Source: Laburnicola sp. R22_1 (Eukaryota; Ascomycota; Dothideomycetes; Pleosporales; Didymosphaeriaceae). From it: a stretch of DNA of 64,000 bases. Of this stretch, positions 43,780 through 55,554 are shown one piece after another. Both the position numbers and the translations under genes were made by a program. The notes under the pieces were generated by a model. The model worked only from the letters and a program-made list of their open reading frames with translations. It had not been told where the DNA came from and did not search any database. The stretch lies in contig JACONQ010000001.1 in NCBI GenBank assembly GCA_014281115.1, positions 744,001-808,000 of the forward strand. Direction: 5' to 3'. The number at the start of each line of letters is the position of its first letter. Within the stretch, counting starts at the first letter, position 1.

Positions 43780-44623
43780 GATTTCGGGTACCGAACGCCA
43801 ATGCCGAAAGGCGCAATATGGGATGATATATAGATAGCCTTGGAAGGTAGAAGGAGCGCTGAAACCGAATAGACAGTCGAGAATGAAGGTCGAAGAGTCA
43901 AAGAGTCAAAGACGCAGTCACACCCTCTGGGCAGAAAGGTACGTACGGCTGACTGGATGAGGCAGCCAATGATATCACCGCACGTCCTGTTGAAGCCTGG
44001 CGATCAATTACGCCAGCGGACGCCACGCCTCCGACTCGACACCTCACCTGAGCAGGGATGTGCGCATGTGACGGGTACACGGTCAGATCCCAGCTGCGCC
44101 GTCAGATTCCGCTCTTGCAACTACTGATGAAGACTGATGTTCCAAGAGATGTAGGTACGGAGCCAAAGAGGGGTGATGCGGGGCACCATGACGCCATGGA
44201 ATAGAGACAAAGCGGCTTGTACCACCATCTCAGCTTTCATGCACTCAAGAGCCGCTTCGGAGTCGTCAGAGGAACCGATAGACGCCTTGCAATGTACCTC
44301 ATGCTGCTCCAAGATGCAGTACACTCCGTCTCTGCGAGCGGCGTAGCAGCATTGACGTGAACATCTGAGTAAACGATAGTGACACGTAAGGTACCTGTCA
44401 AATAAACCACATGGTGTAGCACTTCGAGGTCAGCCTGCGCCCATTTACAAGATAACTGCAACCGTCCAATACATGTCGACTGGCAGCGTGTACGCCCGAT
44501 ACCTATAAGGTATCTACCTCTACCAAAAGCTTCAGCGCTTATAACAAGGCCGCCACGGTCACTATCGCGCAAAAATATTACCGTACTCGAGATAGAGCAG
44601 TAGCGATCCATTAAAGACATAAA
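43780..44623. other. Intergenic upstream of small unknown gene
   Basis: About 840 bp. Two minus-strand frames (44121-44324 and 44237-44620) have no family features. The right part merges into the dispersed repeat at 44624. Confidence 0.45.
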
Positions 44624-44780
44624 AAATTATCTACATGTGGCGTTGATTAATCTACCTAGGGGTAGCACGACAAAGGCTTTCATCTCAAATAACATGACAA
44701 AAAAAAGCAGAGCCCCCTGCTTAGCAATCAAAGAGCATAAAAATTATCCACATAAAAGTATCTACATAAAAGAGAGCTTT
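44624..44780 (+). repeat. Dispersed repeat copy A
   Basis: About 150 bp with ATCTACCTAGGGGTAG, AAAGGCTTTCATCTCAAATA and GCAGAGCCCCCTGCTTAG. Related copies are at 47829-47935 (close) and, heavily C-to-T/G-to-A changed, at about 55835-55870, 57140-57210 and 57245-57350. Confidence 0.8.
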
Positions 44781-44994
44781 GCTGAAAGCATCAGCTAGTA
44801 ACCCATTTAAATACCCGGGTCAGGCACGCCATGTGGGACTGGCGAACAGTAGATCCATCTCCAACGCCAACGCTGTCTTTCTTCCCAGTTCCAATGTTGT
44901 CCATACAAAATATTACACCACCAGGCCATCATCAAGGCTGGACGGTTCTCCCAAAGCTACCCATGCAGCTCGTCATCGCCATCAACTTGCGACC

Positions 44995-46965
44995 TCACAA
45001 CGGCCTCAAAGCGCCACTTCGCTCATCGGCCCACCTCCCATGAATACGTTGCCTCGCACTCTTTCCCCAGAAAGCAATCGGCAACGCAATGGCGCCACTT
45101 ACTACTTGCAAAACCGCCAACTCCACGCCGACCAACAAGTAGCCTTGTGCCGAAATCCACCCTTGGAGGGCGAAACTCATGATGAAGCTCACGAGGTAGC
45201 AGCCCCCACTTACGACCACAAAGGCCGGAGCTGCCCAGCGCGGAAATACCTCCGTTACCCATAGCGTGTTACCGATTGAGAATGTCACCCACGATAATCC
45301 GTTCAGGCCATAGGCGAGGTAGTACACCGAGAAATGCCAGTGGTTGTGCACGGCGAGGCCGTAGAGTAGCGTGCTGAGTGCGCCGGTAATGACGGGGACG
45401 ATGTAAGCGATGAGGTAGTGCTCTGCCTCGCGCACGCCCCGATTTCGTTTAGATAGGTAGATGAGGATCTTGCCCATGAGAGGGCCGGCGAAGGGGTATG
45501 CGAGAAGGCCGCCGAGGGCGGATGCGACGTTGACGTTGCTTATCCACAACGATGGCAAGCTGTATGGCGGAGCACTGAGGGTCGTCGCGAAAGTGGAGCC
45601 GACATACATCATGCCGGCGAAGTTGAAGGCCGAGGCGATGAGTACCCAGAAGATCAGCGGATTAAGTGCGCAAAACCCCATCTGCAAGTAACACCTGCCC
45701 ATGGCTTTCCAGGAGCCAAAGGGCGAGCGGGAGAGTCCAACGCGTTGCAATCGTGATGGACTATCGCTGTCGAGCGGGAATTCAGGAAGATCGCGATAGA
45801 TCCCAGATTCGCCGTCCCGATCCTCGTATATGGTCAACTTCTCAGTGGAGCTCTGTATCAAGATCATGCCGTTGAAAGCTACGGTTGGACGCTTGAAGAA
45901 CGTCTCGGGGTACAAGAAAAAGGCGAGGAGTAGCGAAAGGGCCGACATGGCTACCCAGCGCTGATAGAACAGGCGCCATTCTCGGCCACGGTCTGACAGG
46001 AGTGGGACCAATGCCACAGCGCCGGTTCCTGCGAAAGCGCTTACGGACCAGAGTGCTGCAATAGCTTTTGGTCGCCGGTCGATGAACGTCATATCAATAA
46101 CCATGAGGAAGGCCTATTGACGTCAATGATTTGATCTCAAAGTCCATTATGGGGGATGCTAACCGGAGTAAGAGCGAACCCCTCGCCCATACCGAGAAGG
46201 CAGACCCAACCGAGCAACCCATGAAACGACTGAGCATATCCTGCTCCAATTGTGGCAATTAAATTGAGGAGAGCGGCGAGTAGAAATACAGGGCGGCGGC
46301 CGAGAGCGAGACTGAGAGGTACCCAGAGGAACGCTCCTATACCCATGAACAATGTCGGCGCAGTAACAAGAGACTCTGGAGACCATGGCTTGATTGCCTG
46401 TATCAAATGTCAGTGCTTTGCCAAAGTGATGCCATGGGACCCGGCGTGCAAGAAGGACCCTTACCTCTTCACTGAACTCAGTCAGGATGCCACGCAGCAA
46501 CAGACTGGCAGCCTGAACTATAGTCAAGGCAGACGCAGAATACCAGGCCAGTGCCAGCATTGCACCCGCTGTCTTCCACCAACTCCAATTCAGAGGATCA
46601 CTAGGGCTGTCGGACGGTACCGGGAGACTCAAAGTCTTTCCATCATTCGAGATGAGGAAGACACTTCCAGACATGTCGTATGATTCGCGCTTGGATTTTG
46701 TGGCCTTGATGTCCTTGATGGGATCGAAAGACGAAGCATTGGAAGTGGATCGAGGGACCACAGAGACAGAGGGTGATTTTTCCAAGTCTTCCTCGGTCGG
46801 CTTCATGGGACGTGGTTCCCGAAGGGGACGTGGTTTGGTACTGTTGAATTCAACATCTTCGTCGATGAAGATGTCTGGCCCGCGGGAAACCGTAACGCCG
46901 GCACTGTCGTAAACAACCTTTGAGATATCCATTCTATTAAAAGTGCCACCAAGGGACTTGAACAA
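44995..46965 (-). CDS. Major facilitator superfamily transporter
   Basis: Plasma-membrane type MFS protein, probably a drug:H+ or related antiporter (DHA1-like). Three exons keep frame: 46465-46965, 46164-46397 and 44995-46113, giving 617 residues. A long cytosolic N-terminus (about 115 residues) precedes NWSWWKTAGAMLALAWYS, the first membrane helix. PLSLALGRRPVFLLAALLNL is the motif A loop plus the next helix. A large charged central loop (about 360-420: TIYEDRDGESGIYRDLPEF) separates the halves. Six C-terminal helices follow, for example IFWVLIASAFNFAGMMYVG and GGCYLVSFIMSFALQGW. An alternative start is the Met at 46932. The substrate is unknown. Copies of one dispersed repeat lie on both sides. 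Confidence 0.88.
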
Positions 46966-49238
46966 CGCGGCCAGCCGTATAAATTGATATCCAGTGTAGC
47001 AGGGCGAGGGCGTGCGGTTGTTTTATACAAACTCCGGATCTCCTCGGCGTGTTGCCGAGTAGTTAACCTCAGATATGGCCACAGCGTGAAAGTTACCAGA
47101 CTGAAGTGAGCATGCTTCTTGCACCGGCGGAATGGGCGTTGCAGACCAAGCTGCTGAGCAAGCTCCAGGTACCCAAGTATCGGTAAGTTCCCGGACGCAA
47201 CAATCCGAGCGTTGATGTTATTGTACCCCTGTCGGTCCGGCAACCCTACAAGGCGCGGGGAAAACGGAGGCTGAAACGCCTTGCGAGAACATTTGTTAGC
47301 AGTTACACTAAGGAGCGACAGCTTTGAGCCAACGCCTTACCGGTGCAATGGAACGCCCTTATACCGTCCGTGCGTTTGAGGAGGCTTTCGGGGGTTTGAG
47401 ATCTTTTCTCCACGCTTCATGCGACCACGACACCGGACCTACCACTGTGGTAACCAATAGGCAGTTACTGGCTACGTACCGGGACTAAGAACCGGACCTC
47501 GGCAGACCTGTTTCCAGCGGGAAGGGGAGGTACAACAGCGCTTTGGCCGCCTCACTCCCGTTGCCCTTTTCTTTCCCATGTTGCCCCTTAACAGTGTCAG
47601 AGAAGGTAAGGTACACGAATACATGAACACGGTGACGTAGTTTCACCGTGCAGTCCCGAGGAAACAAAAAGCACGTCGGCGTTATTCAGGAGCGAATTGC
47701 CGACATCGATGCAGGGTTCCCGTGGGTATTCATTCATATGCCGGCATGGCCAAGACGTATGATTACAGCCAATACGTGTTAGTAATACAGCTACATATTG
47801 CATTTTCTATCGGAAACCACCAATGGTGTGTTAAATTAATCTACCTAGGGGTAGGACAACAAAGGCTTTCATCTCAAATAACGTGACAAAAAAGCAGAGC
47901 CCCCTGCTTAGTAAACAAAAAGAGCGTAAAAAAAAACCACCAATAAGCGAAACTTCTAAGCTGTCCAGGGACTTTGATACGGAATCTAACCAAAAATATA
48001 CAATTGATACCCATCTTACCTAAGCACCCAGACACCTGCGAAACACCAAAACGCCAGAGCGACATCTCAACGAAGTCATTTCGCACCAAACTTTGACGGA
48101 AATTTTGATTATGGATATTGTGCAGTGATGCAATGGTTCATTGTTTGTTGTGCGGACTTGCGGGGAGCCGATAGCATGTGGAGTGGTTACTGACATGTGC
48201 ACGGGCATGGTGCACCAAACTGATATCACGTGATTGATGACTAAGCGTATACGATATACGATTATGTGAAAAAATTTCGCACCAAACCCAACGGTCCTGG
48301 TCCCAACCCAACACCACGTCAGCCCCATTCCAACAGACAAAAGCCGAACCCAAGAAATTATTCCAGAACCACCGACCAGAAACACCGACCAGGAAGTCAA
48401 ATTACGATCGCCTGCAGTTCGAAGCCTGCATCGAACCCTTCGCCCGACCGTTTGAGTCTCACGCCATGGGGCCACGTACAGAGCGAACCCACTGATCGCC
48501 TCGATGAAATGGCGATCGCCGTTGTCTTTCCGCCTCGCGCCGTTGTCTAACTTTCCTGGGGCAGGCCATCCTGGCACGGTGTTCGGAGCCTGTATGGGGC
48601 AGGCATCCTTGTACAGAACCCTGCATAGGAGACGACGGTTCCTGATTCGGAAACTGCATGCTCCATGGGTGCAGTGGGCGGTTCCTGATACGGTATGATG
48701 CGGTATCCATGGTCATCCTTGCGTGCCTGCAACGGTTCCTAATCCAGGGGCGCGGATGCCGTGATCGTCACGTTTCTCAAGGGGCGGGTTTTTTAATTTG
48801 TCCATTGGATGGGAAATTTTTGTTTTGGAGGTGCGCGAGAATGTGTGGCGAGGTGTGAAGGGGGCTTGGGATTGGGTGAGAGGCGGGTGCCTAACTCGGA
48901 TGGGATAGGAACGCGAGGTTAGTGTTTCGTCCGTAGAAACATGCCCTCGTCACATTTTCTCCGTAGACTACGGGAACTAACTTAGGTGCACATATGTATG
49001 TGTATGGGTATGTGTGCGTCGCGAGACGACGGAGATTCCCGAAAGAGGGTGCTTGTTTGTTTGCGCAGCTCTGACTGTTTGACCTAGCCTAGGTTGGATG
49101 GGGGTGCGATGTTAAACTTCGTCGTGAATTGGAAACAATGTATCTACGGGTTGGTATCAGGAAGAGAAACATCGCAGACCTTTTGGTATACGGTACAACG
49201 CTGTAAGGGAAAGCTGTGCTACGGGTCGGGAACTTTGC
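46966..49238. other. Gene-poor stretch upstream of the MFS gene
   Basis: Contains the MFS promoter and dispersed repeat copy B (47829-47935). A short motif CGGTTCCTRAT repeats near 48627, 48685 and 48729. No open frame has recognisable features. Confidence 0.5.
47829..47935 (+). repeat. Dispersed repeat copy B
   Basis: Same orientation as copy A, with the same blocks and few differences. Confidence 0.8.
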
Positions 49239-49239
49239 G

Positions 49240-50345
49240 CGGGAACAACAGTGACATTCAGCCCACCGAGGGAAACAGGCGTAGTCTGAGCGAACATGCG
49301 CGCATCTCGGAACAGAAGGATGGGCCTGCGAGCGTAAACTCTACGCGGAAAATAACAGTTAACTTGGGCCTAGGAAACAAGAGTAGTCGGAGCATGTGCG
49401 TTGTGGAACGGCAACGGACCGGCTTCGTTTGAGGGAATGTCACCCATTGGACCCGACAACACGTTAACTCTGACTCTAGTGGGATAGACTGAGTCGCGAG
49501 CCAACGAACGTCACCTCCTCTACCCAACAATACGTTAACTCTGTGACTCTGCTTGGGTAGACTGGGTCGCGAGCCAACGAACGTCACTCCCTCCTCCACT
49601 AAACAACACGTCAACTCTAATTCCAGTCGGATAGGCTTGGCTTCGTTTGAATTCGTTTGAAAAGATGTCACTTACGGTACCCAAAACACGTCAACTAATT
49701 CCAGTCGGAAGCTGAGCCGCGTGCAATGAATGTCACTTCCTACCCCGACATTCTAACTCTTTTGTTGCGATTGGATAGGCTGGTCGGCGAGTCATTTTTT
49801 TACTTTCATTCATCCGTTTGAAGTCAACTCAACCTTTTAAATATTATGAGACTTGACAGTACAGCCAAGGTTCAACGGCCAAAGTACGTAAAAAAAGGGC
49901 CCGATTGGGATCGACCACAATGAGCAGCAGCCATGAATGTCATCCCCCTCCCCAACAACATGCCAACTCTTCAATTCCAGTTCAGTAAACTGGGCCGTGA
50001 ATCATGAATGTCGCTCCCCCTCCCCTCAATCCCAGTCCAGGAAACATGGATGTCACGTTAACTCCTTGCCTCCAATTAACCAACCAACCAACCAAGCCGA
50101 ACCGCAAACCACACCACACCACCAATCATCCTCCCTCGTAGCCATATAATCAAATACCCTCTACCGGCACTACTCCCTTCCGTGTCTTATGTGTACACTC
50201 ACTGAATTTTCCCCCAGTGTCCACCCGCCCCGCCCTCTCGTCGCTCCAGTCCAGTAAATTGGACCGCGAATCATGAACGTCACTTGCTGAACGCAACCAA
50301 CAACTTGTTAACTCTACCTTTGTGACGCTAGCAGTCCAAACCAAC
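49240..50345. repeat. Diverged tandem array with GTCAC...AACTCT units
   Basis: Units begin with GTCAC-like anchors at 49439, 49510, 49583, 49667, 49732, 49939, 50010, 50052 and 50279. The best-kept copies are 65-84 bp apart. The shared order is CGAACGTCAC, a CCTC/CCAAC stretch, ACACGTTAACTCT, then an AGTSGGATAGACTGG-like block and TCGCGAGCCAACGAA. Two older copies may lie at 49240-49430. No coding capacity is evident. Confidence 0.75.
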
Positions 50346-50870
50346 CCACACTACACGCCGTCGTTCTTAGGTAGGACAGCACAGCACCACCACCACTCCA
50401 CTATCTGTGTGTGCACTCAGTGAACTTTCCCCTAAGCCACCCTACTGTCTTGTTGCAACCTCGCGACTGTCTTAGACATACCTATGATGCTTTGACTCCA
50501 GCCGCGCAAACCAGACCGCACTACACGTCGTTATTCTTAGTGTGTACAGCACAGCACAGCACAACACCACCACCACTCCACCACCCATGTATACACTCAC
50601 TGAACTTCCCCCAACCCGCCCCGCCATTCCCTTGCAACCTCGCAACTATCCTAGCTAAACTAAGATGCTTTGACTCCAGCCGTGCAAACTAACCCGCACA
50701 CTACACGCCGTCATTCTTACGTCGTACAGCATAGCATAGCACTACCACTACCACTACTCTTACACCATCCCCCTAACCCAACCAGCGTATGCCGGCCACT
50801 TACTGACCTTTCCCCTATTCCGTGCCACCTCGCCGCATCACATCACAGCGACAGCGACAGCCCCACCCAT
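50155..50870. repeat. Tandem repeats of about 180-220 bp
   Basis: Four diverged copies anchored by CACTCACTGAAYTTYCCCC-like blocks at 50196, 50414, 50594 and 50797. A GATGCTTTGACTCCAGCCG block repeats at 50485 and 50664, and CACTACACGYCGT-like blocks near 50350, 50520 and 50700. The first copy is interleaved with the end of the neighbouring array. C-rich on plus. Confidence 0.8.
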
Positions 50871-51658
50871 AAAAAAGAGAGCAACACCAGCCCCATTATC
50901 CCCTACCCTACATACCCTATCCTACCTACCCATACACGCCACACTCCCTCCCTCCCTCGCCCATGGCAAAAGAAAAAAAAACACCTCCCTCACCACTATC
51001 TTACACCCCAGGATATCGTTCGTGTCAATAAAAGCCCCATGATTCCGACATCGGACCCGCCGACCCGAAAACCCTCCTACAGAGAAAGAAACAACAAAAA
51101 AAGAGAAAAACAGTACATTCGTCCACCCACCCATCGAGGTACCCCAGCCCGAAAAAAATGCCATCCCTCGAATGCTGCAGAAACAAGCGTATTAAAGCGA
51201 CAGATGCGAAGATCTAGAAAAAAAGAGAAAAAAAAAACCCTGTCGAAACCCCGTCAAAAACAACCAACAACAACAAAAGAGAACAAGCTACCCTACCTGC
51301 TCGGTCAGTGCAGGCAAAAAACCCGCTTTTCCATCCCACACAAGTCTCACCGACTAGTTGCACACATGTATTCCCTCCTCTTTCCCATTCGTTCTCAGTT
51401 TCGTTTTCGTATCCATGTGGCCCTGTCTGCCTTTCGTGTTTGGACATCATTGACCCACTCGCCACCCCAGGGGTATCCTCAAAGAACTGAATAGCAAGCA
51501 AGCAAAAAACCCCTGATACTCCTGACTCCTCGGTTCCCAGATGTACGACTTTGTCGTCGAAGTGAAAGTTGAAGAATTACGTGCGTCGGATATGACATGG
51601 CAGAACCCGAAGAGGTGGAGAAAAAGGGGTATCATAGCGTCATCGCACAGGCGTGTCT
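50871..51658. other. Intergenic, 3' flank of RasGAP gene
   Basis: About 790 bp, C- and A-rich on plus (CCCTACC and AAAAAGAGA tracts). No recognisable gene. Confidence 0.5.
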
Positions 51659-54155
51659 CTACCAGCCCTTCTTCCGAGCAAATCGCTTGTTCAGGAGCAC
51701 GAGTACTTTCGACACGTTGAACTGGACGTATTCTAGGTCCAGGTCTTCTTGGTTGTCCTTTTGCATTTCTAGCAGGTCGTCGAGCTTCAAATCCAGTTCC
51801 AGTAGGCCACGGTTGCGGCCCTTGTAGTGGAGGGAGATGACAAACGTTCCGGGTAACGGACTGGTGAAGTTGAAATATATGTTCGCTCTCCTGTTCTCGG
51901 GAACGTTGCTCTTCTGGATGACACCTTCCTTCTCGAGCTGTTGGTGGGTGAACTTGTAAGGCCCCAGTACCTGATGCTTTTGTTGCTTCCTGGTCTTGCC
52001 TTCTGACTGACTGCGGACGTTGTGAAGATACGATTTGTACGTCTCGAGCTGCCCGACAAGATAGGCGTTATGGTCGCGAATGGTGCGGAATACTTCTTCA
52101 AGCTTCTTGCTCTCCTCCACAACCTTTTCCTTCATCGAACCAAGGTGCACCAACTCCTGTTCGACCTCGTCACGCAGGAGAGAAAAGCTATCTTCTTTAT
52201 CGACGACTCCAAGCTCCTGCAATTGGCTCAGCAACTCCATACTGCGAATGCCCTTCTTCACCATAACGGAGTCGTTCTTCGTCGTGGCCGCTGCTTCGGC
52301 AATGCGATCGAGTCTCAAAGGCCGACGCGTGATCGAACTGTTCGGTGGTAGTGATCTCAAGATCATCACGAATGTAGACTTGGCCTCCATGAAGAAAATT
52401 TCCTCTTGTGTGATATCAAGAGCAGCAGTAAGATCGTCGATGGGCGTCTCCCACTTGCTGAACAATGGAAGATTGATAGCTCGATTCTCCTTGCGGGGCA
52501 ATTGAGCGGGAGCAGGGCCAAGATCGTTGAGTATCACACCAAGATGCGAGCTATCATCCTTGGCTAGTTCTGGCGCGTGGCGCTCCAGTAGAGAATGTGT
52601 TGCGTACACTTCATTCAGTGTGATGGAGAGCTCGAGATCTCGCTTGGAGAGCGCAACGTAGTTGTCCATCTCCAGAGTGTCATAAAAGTCCTGGACCTCG
52701 CACAAGTCAAGCAAGAACTTGTTGATGCGGTCTTTGTTGAGTTGAATGAATGGTTGCAGCTTGGCCATGTATGGTTCCTTTGCGTAAGAGGGTTTATTGG
52801 CCAGGTTTTGCAGCATCTTCGCAACGTACGTCAGTGTGCGTTTGGGGTTCTCGGCGGGCGTCGCATCAATGAGCATGTAGGATCGTGGGGTCACAATGGC
52901 CGGGTTGATGAAACGAAGGAAAAAGAAGCCTCCGATCAGAGTACAGATGGTCTGGTCCTGTGCATCTGGGTACTTTCGTTTCGAGAGACTTCGAATCTGC
53001 TTGCAAATCCAGCGAATGCCGTAGGGAGTTTCTTCTAGGCCGTTGATGATGGTGGTGAGGAAATTGGTCGCAATCTCCATGAGCATGGTCACTCGCGGTG
53101 CGATGATTTGCTGAACCGTTGCATTTTCCGCAGCCTGTTCAGCCGTCACACCCTTGGGCATGTTCGGTGGGAGAGTGCCCTGTTGGTCCTCAATATCGGA
53201 GACCATCTTCTCGTATACTTTGAGAGGGTTAATCTCAAGATCGAGGTCTTTCAATTCGATCAGCGAGTTGATGCTGTCCTGCAGGACGACCTTGAGGTAG
53301 CTCTGGCCTGGACCCCGGCGGGTATATGTGGTCATCATGCGAGACACGGGGGTGTTGGCGCGAAGAAGTGAGCTATAGTCGGCCGTGTTATCAAACTGGT
53401 AGGTGAGAACAGACTGCAAGCAGAATTAGCACCGATGCAAAGCGTAAGGTGGGGCAGCCTACTTGGAACATGGTCAGTAGAAGATGCTCTTCGCGGCTCT
53501 CGTACTGGTTGCCATAGATGGTAAACATGACTGTCTGCAAGAGCGCATCGATCTCAGCCATGGAGACGAGTCGGCAGAGATGGGCAATATGCCTGGGCTC
53601 GGACTGCAGCAGGAAAAGCAGATTGCCGTACTTTTGCGTCTTGTCATCGTTGGGGAAGAAACCTTCCTGTAATTCGGTGCCATCTTCAAGGTGGCTTGCG
53701 ACTTCATTTTGCTGTGCGCACCATTAGCGGTCCGTGACCAATACTAGAGGCATGGTGCGGGCGTACCTCTTCCAAAGCCATGCGGTTCTGGATGAGCAGT
53801 GCTATCCGCGAATCGAGATAGCGCACGTCCTTCTCGAGAACGAAGTTCTTCTTTGACTGCGACGAGATCTTGGCCTTGAGCTCGCGCAGTACCTTTTGCG
53901 CTGCGTACCAGTCAGTGTCGGCTGCAATGTGGGGCAGGAGACGGCCATACCTCTGGCTAGGTCGTCTTCAATCTCCAGTTCCTTGTCCTTTGCCGACATG
54001 GACAGGTATAGGGCGGTGACCGAGTAGCGCTTCGACTGGCGCACGGAGCGCGAGCCATCGTGCGAGGACATGGTGTTCTGGCGCGAGACGGGGACGAAGG
54101 ACGACGACGACGAGGTGGATGCCCGCGACGGAGCGTGCAGCATGGAGACGGCCAT
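51659..54155 (-). CDS. gap1: Ras GTPase-activating protein (Gap1/Sar1 type)
   Basis: Stimulates GTP hydrolysis by Ras at the membrane, damping Ras signalling. Four exons keep frame: 53951-54155, 53767-53900, 53463-53711 and 51659-53413, giving 780 residues. The N-terminal part has a coiled coil ([18 protein letters not shown]). The RasGAP domain starts around 195; [14 protein letters not shown] carries the expected arginine finger (about Arg 214), and [12 protein letters not shown] is the conserved FLR...NPA motif. A RasGAP C-terminal domain follows and the protein ends [12 protein letters not shown]. Start choice is uncertain: 54155 ([10 protein letters not shown]), 54143, or 54071 (MSSHDGSRS). 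The architecture matches fission-yeast Gap1 and IQGAP-related GAPs without the calponin or IQ parts. Confidence 0.92.
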
Positions 54156-55554
54156 GGCGAGGGCTCGTGGGCGTGGCGCGAGGGCGGACGGGGCAGGCGC
54201 GGCGGGCGGTGTTGTGGAGGAATGCTGTCGCACGAGCGGCAGCGCAGCGATTGGCGGTGGGGGACAAAGAAGCAGGACTCAGGTACGCGTGCAACGCGGC
54301 CACGGGCGCACGCACGGCTGGCGTCGCTTTGTGCTTTGTCCGGCGAGGGTGGCAGGTGGCAGGCGGCAGGTGGCAGTCCGGCGGGTCGTTTTTGTGCGCG
54401 CGTGTGTGTGGGCGGGAGATTTGTGCAGGCTCGTGCAGGCGGCGACTGTGGCCGGAAGCCGGTGGTGGTGGTGCTCGGGAGGCGGGCGGTTCCACGGAAA
54501 GCTGGTCAGGCTGTCTGGGAGTGCCTGGAAGTGCCTGGGAATGCCGGGGCCAGAGACGCGGGCGTGGCCCTGGGTGCGGAAGGCGCGAACGGGCGGGCGG
54601 GGCTTGGGCGGATCAGGCTGCGCGGGCGCACTGCAGCAGGGCGGTGGGCAACAACAGCAACAACAGCAACAGACAGGGCAGCACTCGGTGCGCGGCGTCG
54701 TGAGGTCGTGTGCGAGCGTGTACTGGCAGGCTGGCACCGGCGCTGGAGGCTGCGCGGCGGGCGACGTGGTGTGGACGGGGCGGGCGCAGGGAGAGCGGGT
54801 CCGCGGCGCAACAGAATGGAATGGATGGTCGGACGGCAGCAGGAGGGAGTTTCAGGCAGAGCGACGGCCTCGGGGCTAGCTACAGGTACAATGCGAGATA
54901 GGTAGGGCATGCAGGCGACCAGGGGCGGCGAGTGGATTCAGTGGAGCGGCGGGCGCATGCAGACGCCAGACTCCAGAGGCAGGACAAGAGGCAGGACAAG
55001 AGGCAGGGCAAGCAGGCCAAGGCTCCCAACGCAGAACAGCGTCGCAGGCACAAACGTTCTTGGTATACCGCCGAGTATTGAAGATCGTCGTCGCGTTAAG
55101 ATTCCGCCTATATTGCAACCTCCACGCAAACGAGCCGTGTTTACATCATCACCATCCGGTGCAGCTCCACCGCGCTTCTGAAACACTGAATTAGGGGGCG
55201 CGCGCACCTGACCGGCCAACCTGCATGCTGGGAAGGCGCTACCTTCGTACGTGCCTGACTACGCACAAGTCGCTGCACACAAACCCAAGCGCGGGCCTGC
55301 CAAGTCGCCCCCGCGCAGCAATATTGCACCATCTACCAAAGCTTTCAGAGCCGTGATCGCCGCTGCATCCGTCATCTTTCCCCCGACATTCCTGCCATCT
55401 GTCATCATGTTCCCCATCTTGACCTCCACACACATGATGCCCTGCTCCTGCAATTCTCCAACAACTCTAAACAGAGCCAAGTTCATTATTATTAACTATC
55501 TTAAGCAAACACCGACCAGTCAGGACTTGCATAATTAGCAACGCAAACGCAGGG
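54156..55554. other. GC-rich upstream region of RasGAP gene
   Basis: About 1.4 kb. It contains short direct repeats (AGGCAGGACAAG three times near 54977-55010, GGTGGCAGGCGGCA-like near 54350-54380) and a 25-30-bp match to the dispersed GTTAAGATTC core at 55078-55105. The long overlapping frames on both strands are products of high GC, not genes. Confidence 0.5.

Noticed and set aside
54060..54905. 281- and 269-codon plus-strand frames
   Set aside because: They are antisense to the first RasGAP exon and its GC-rich upstream region and consist of Gly/Arg/Ala low complexity.
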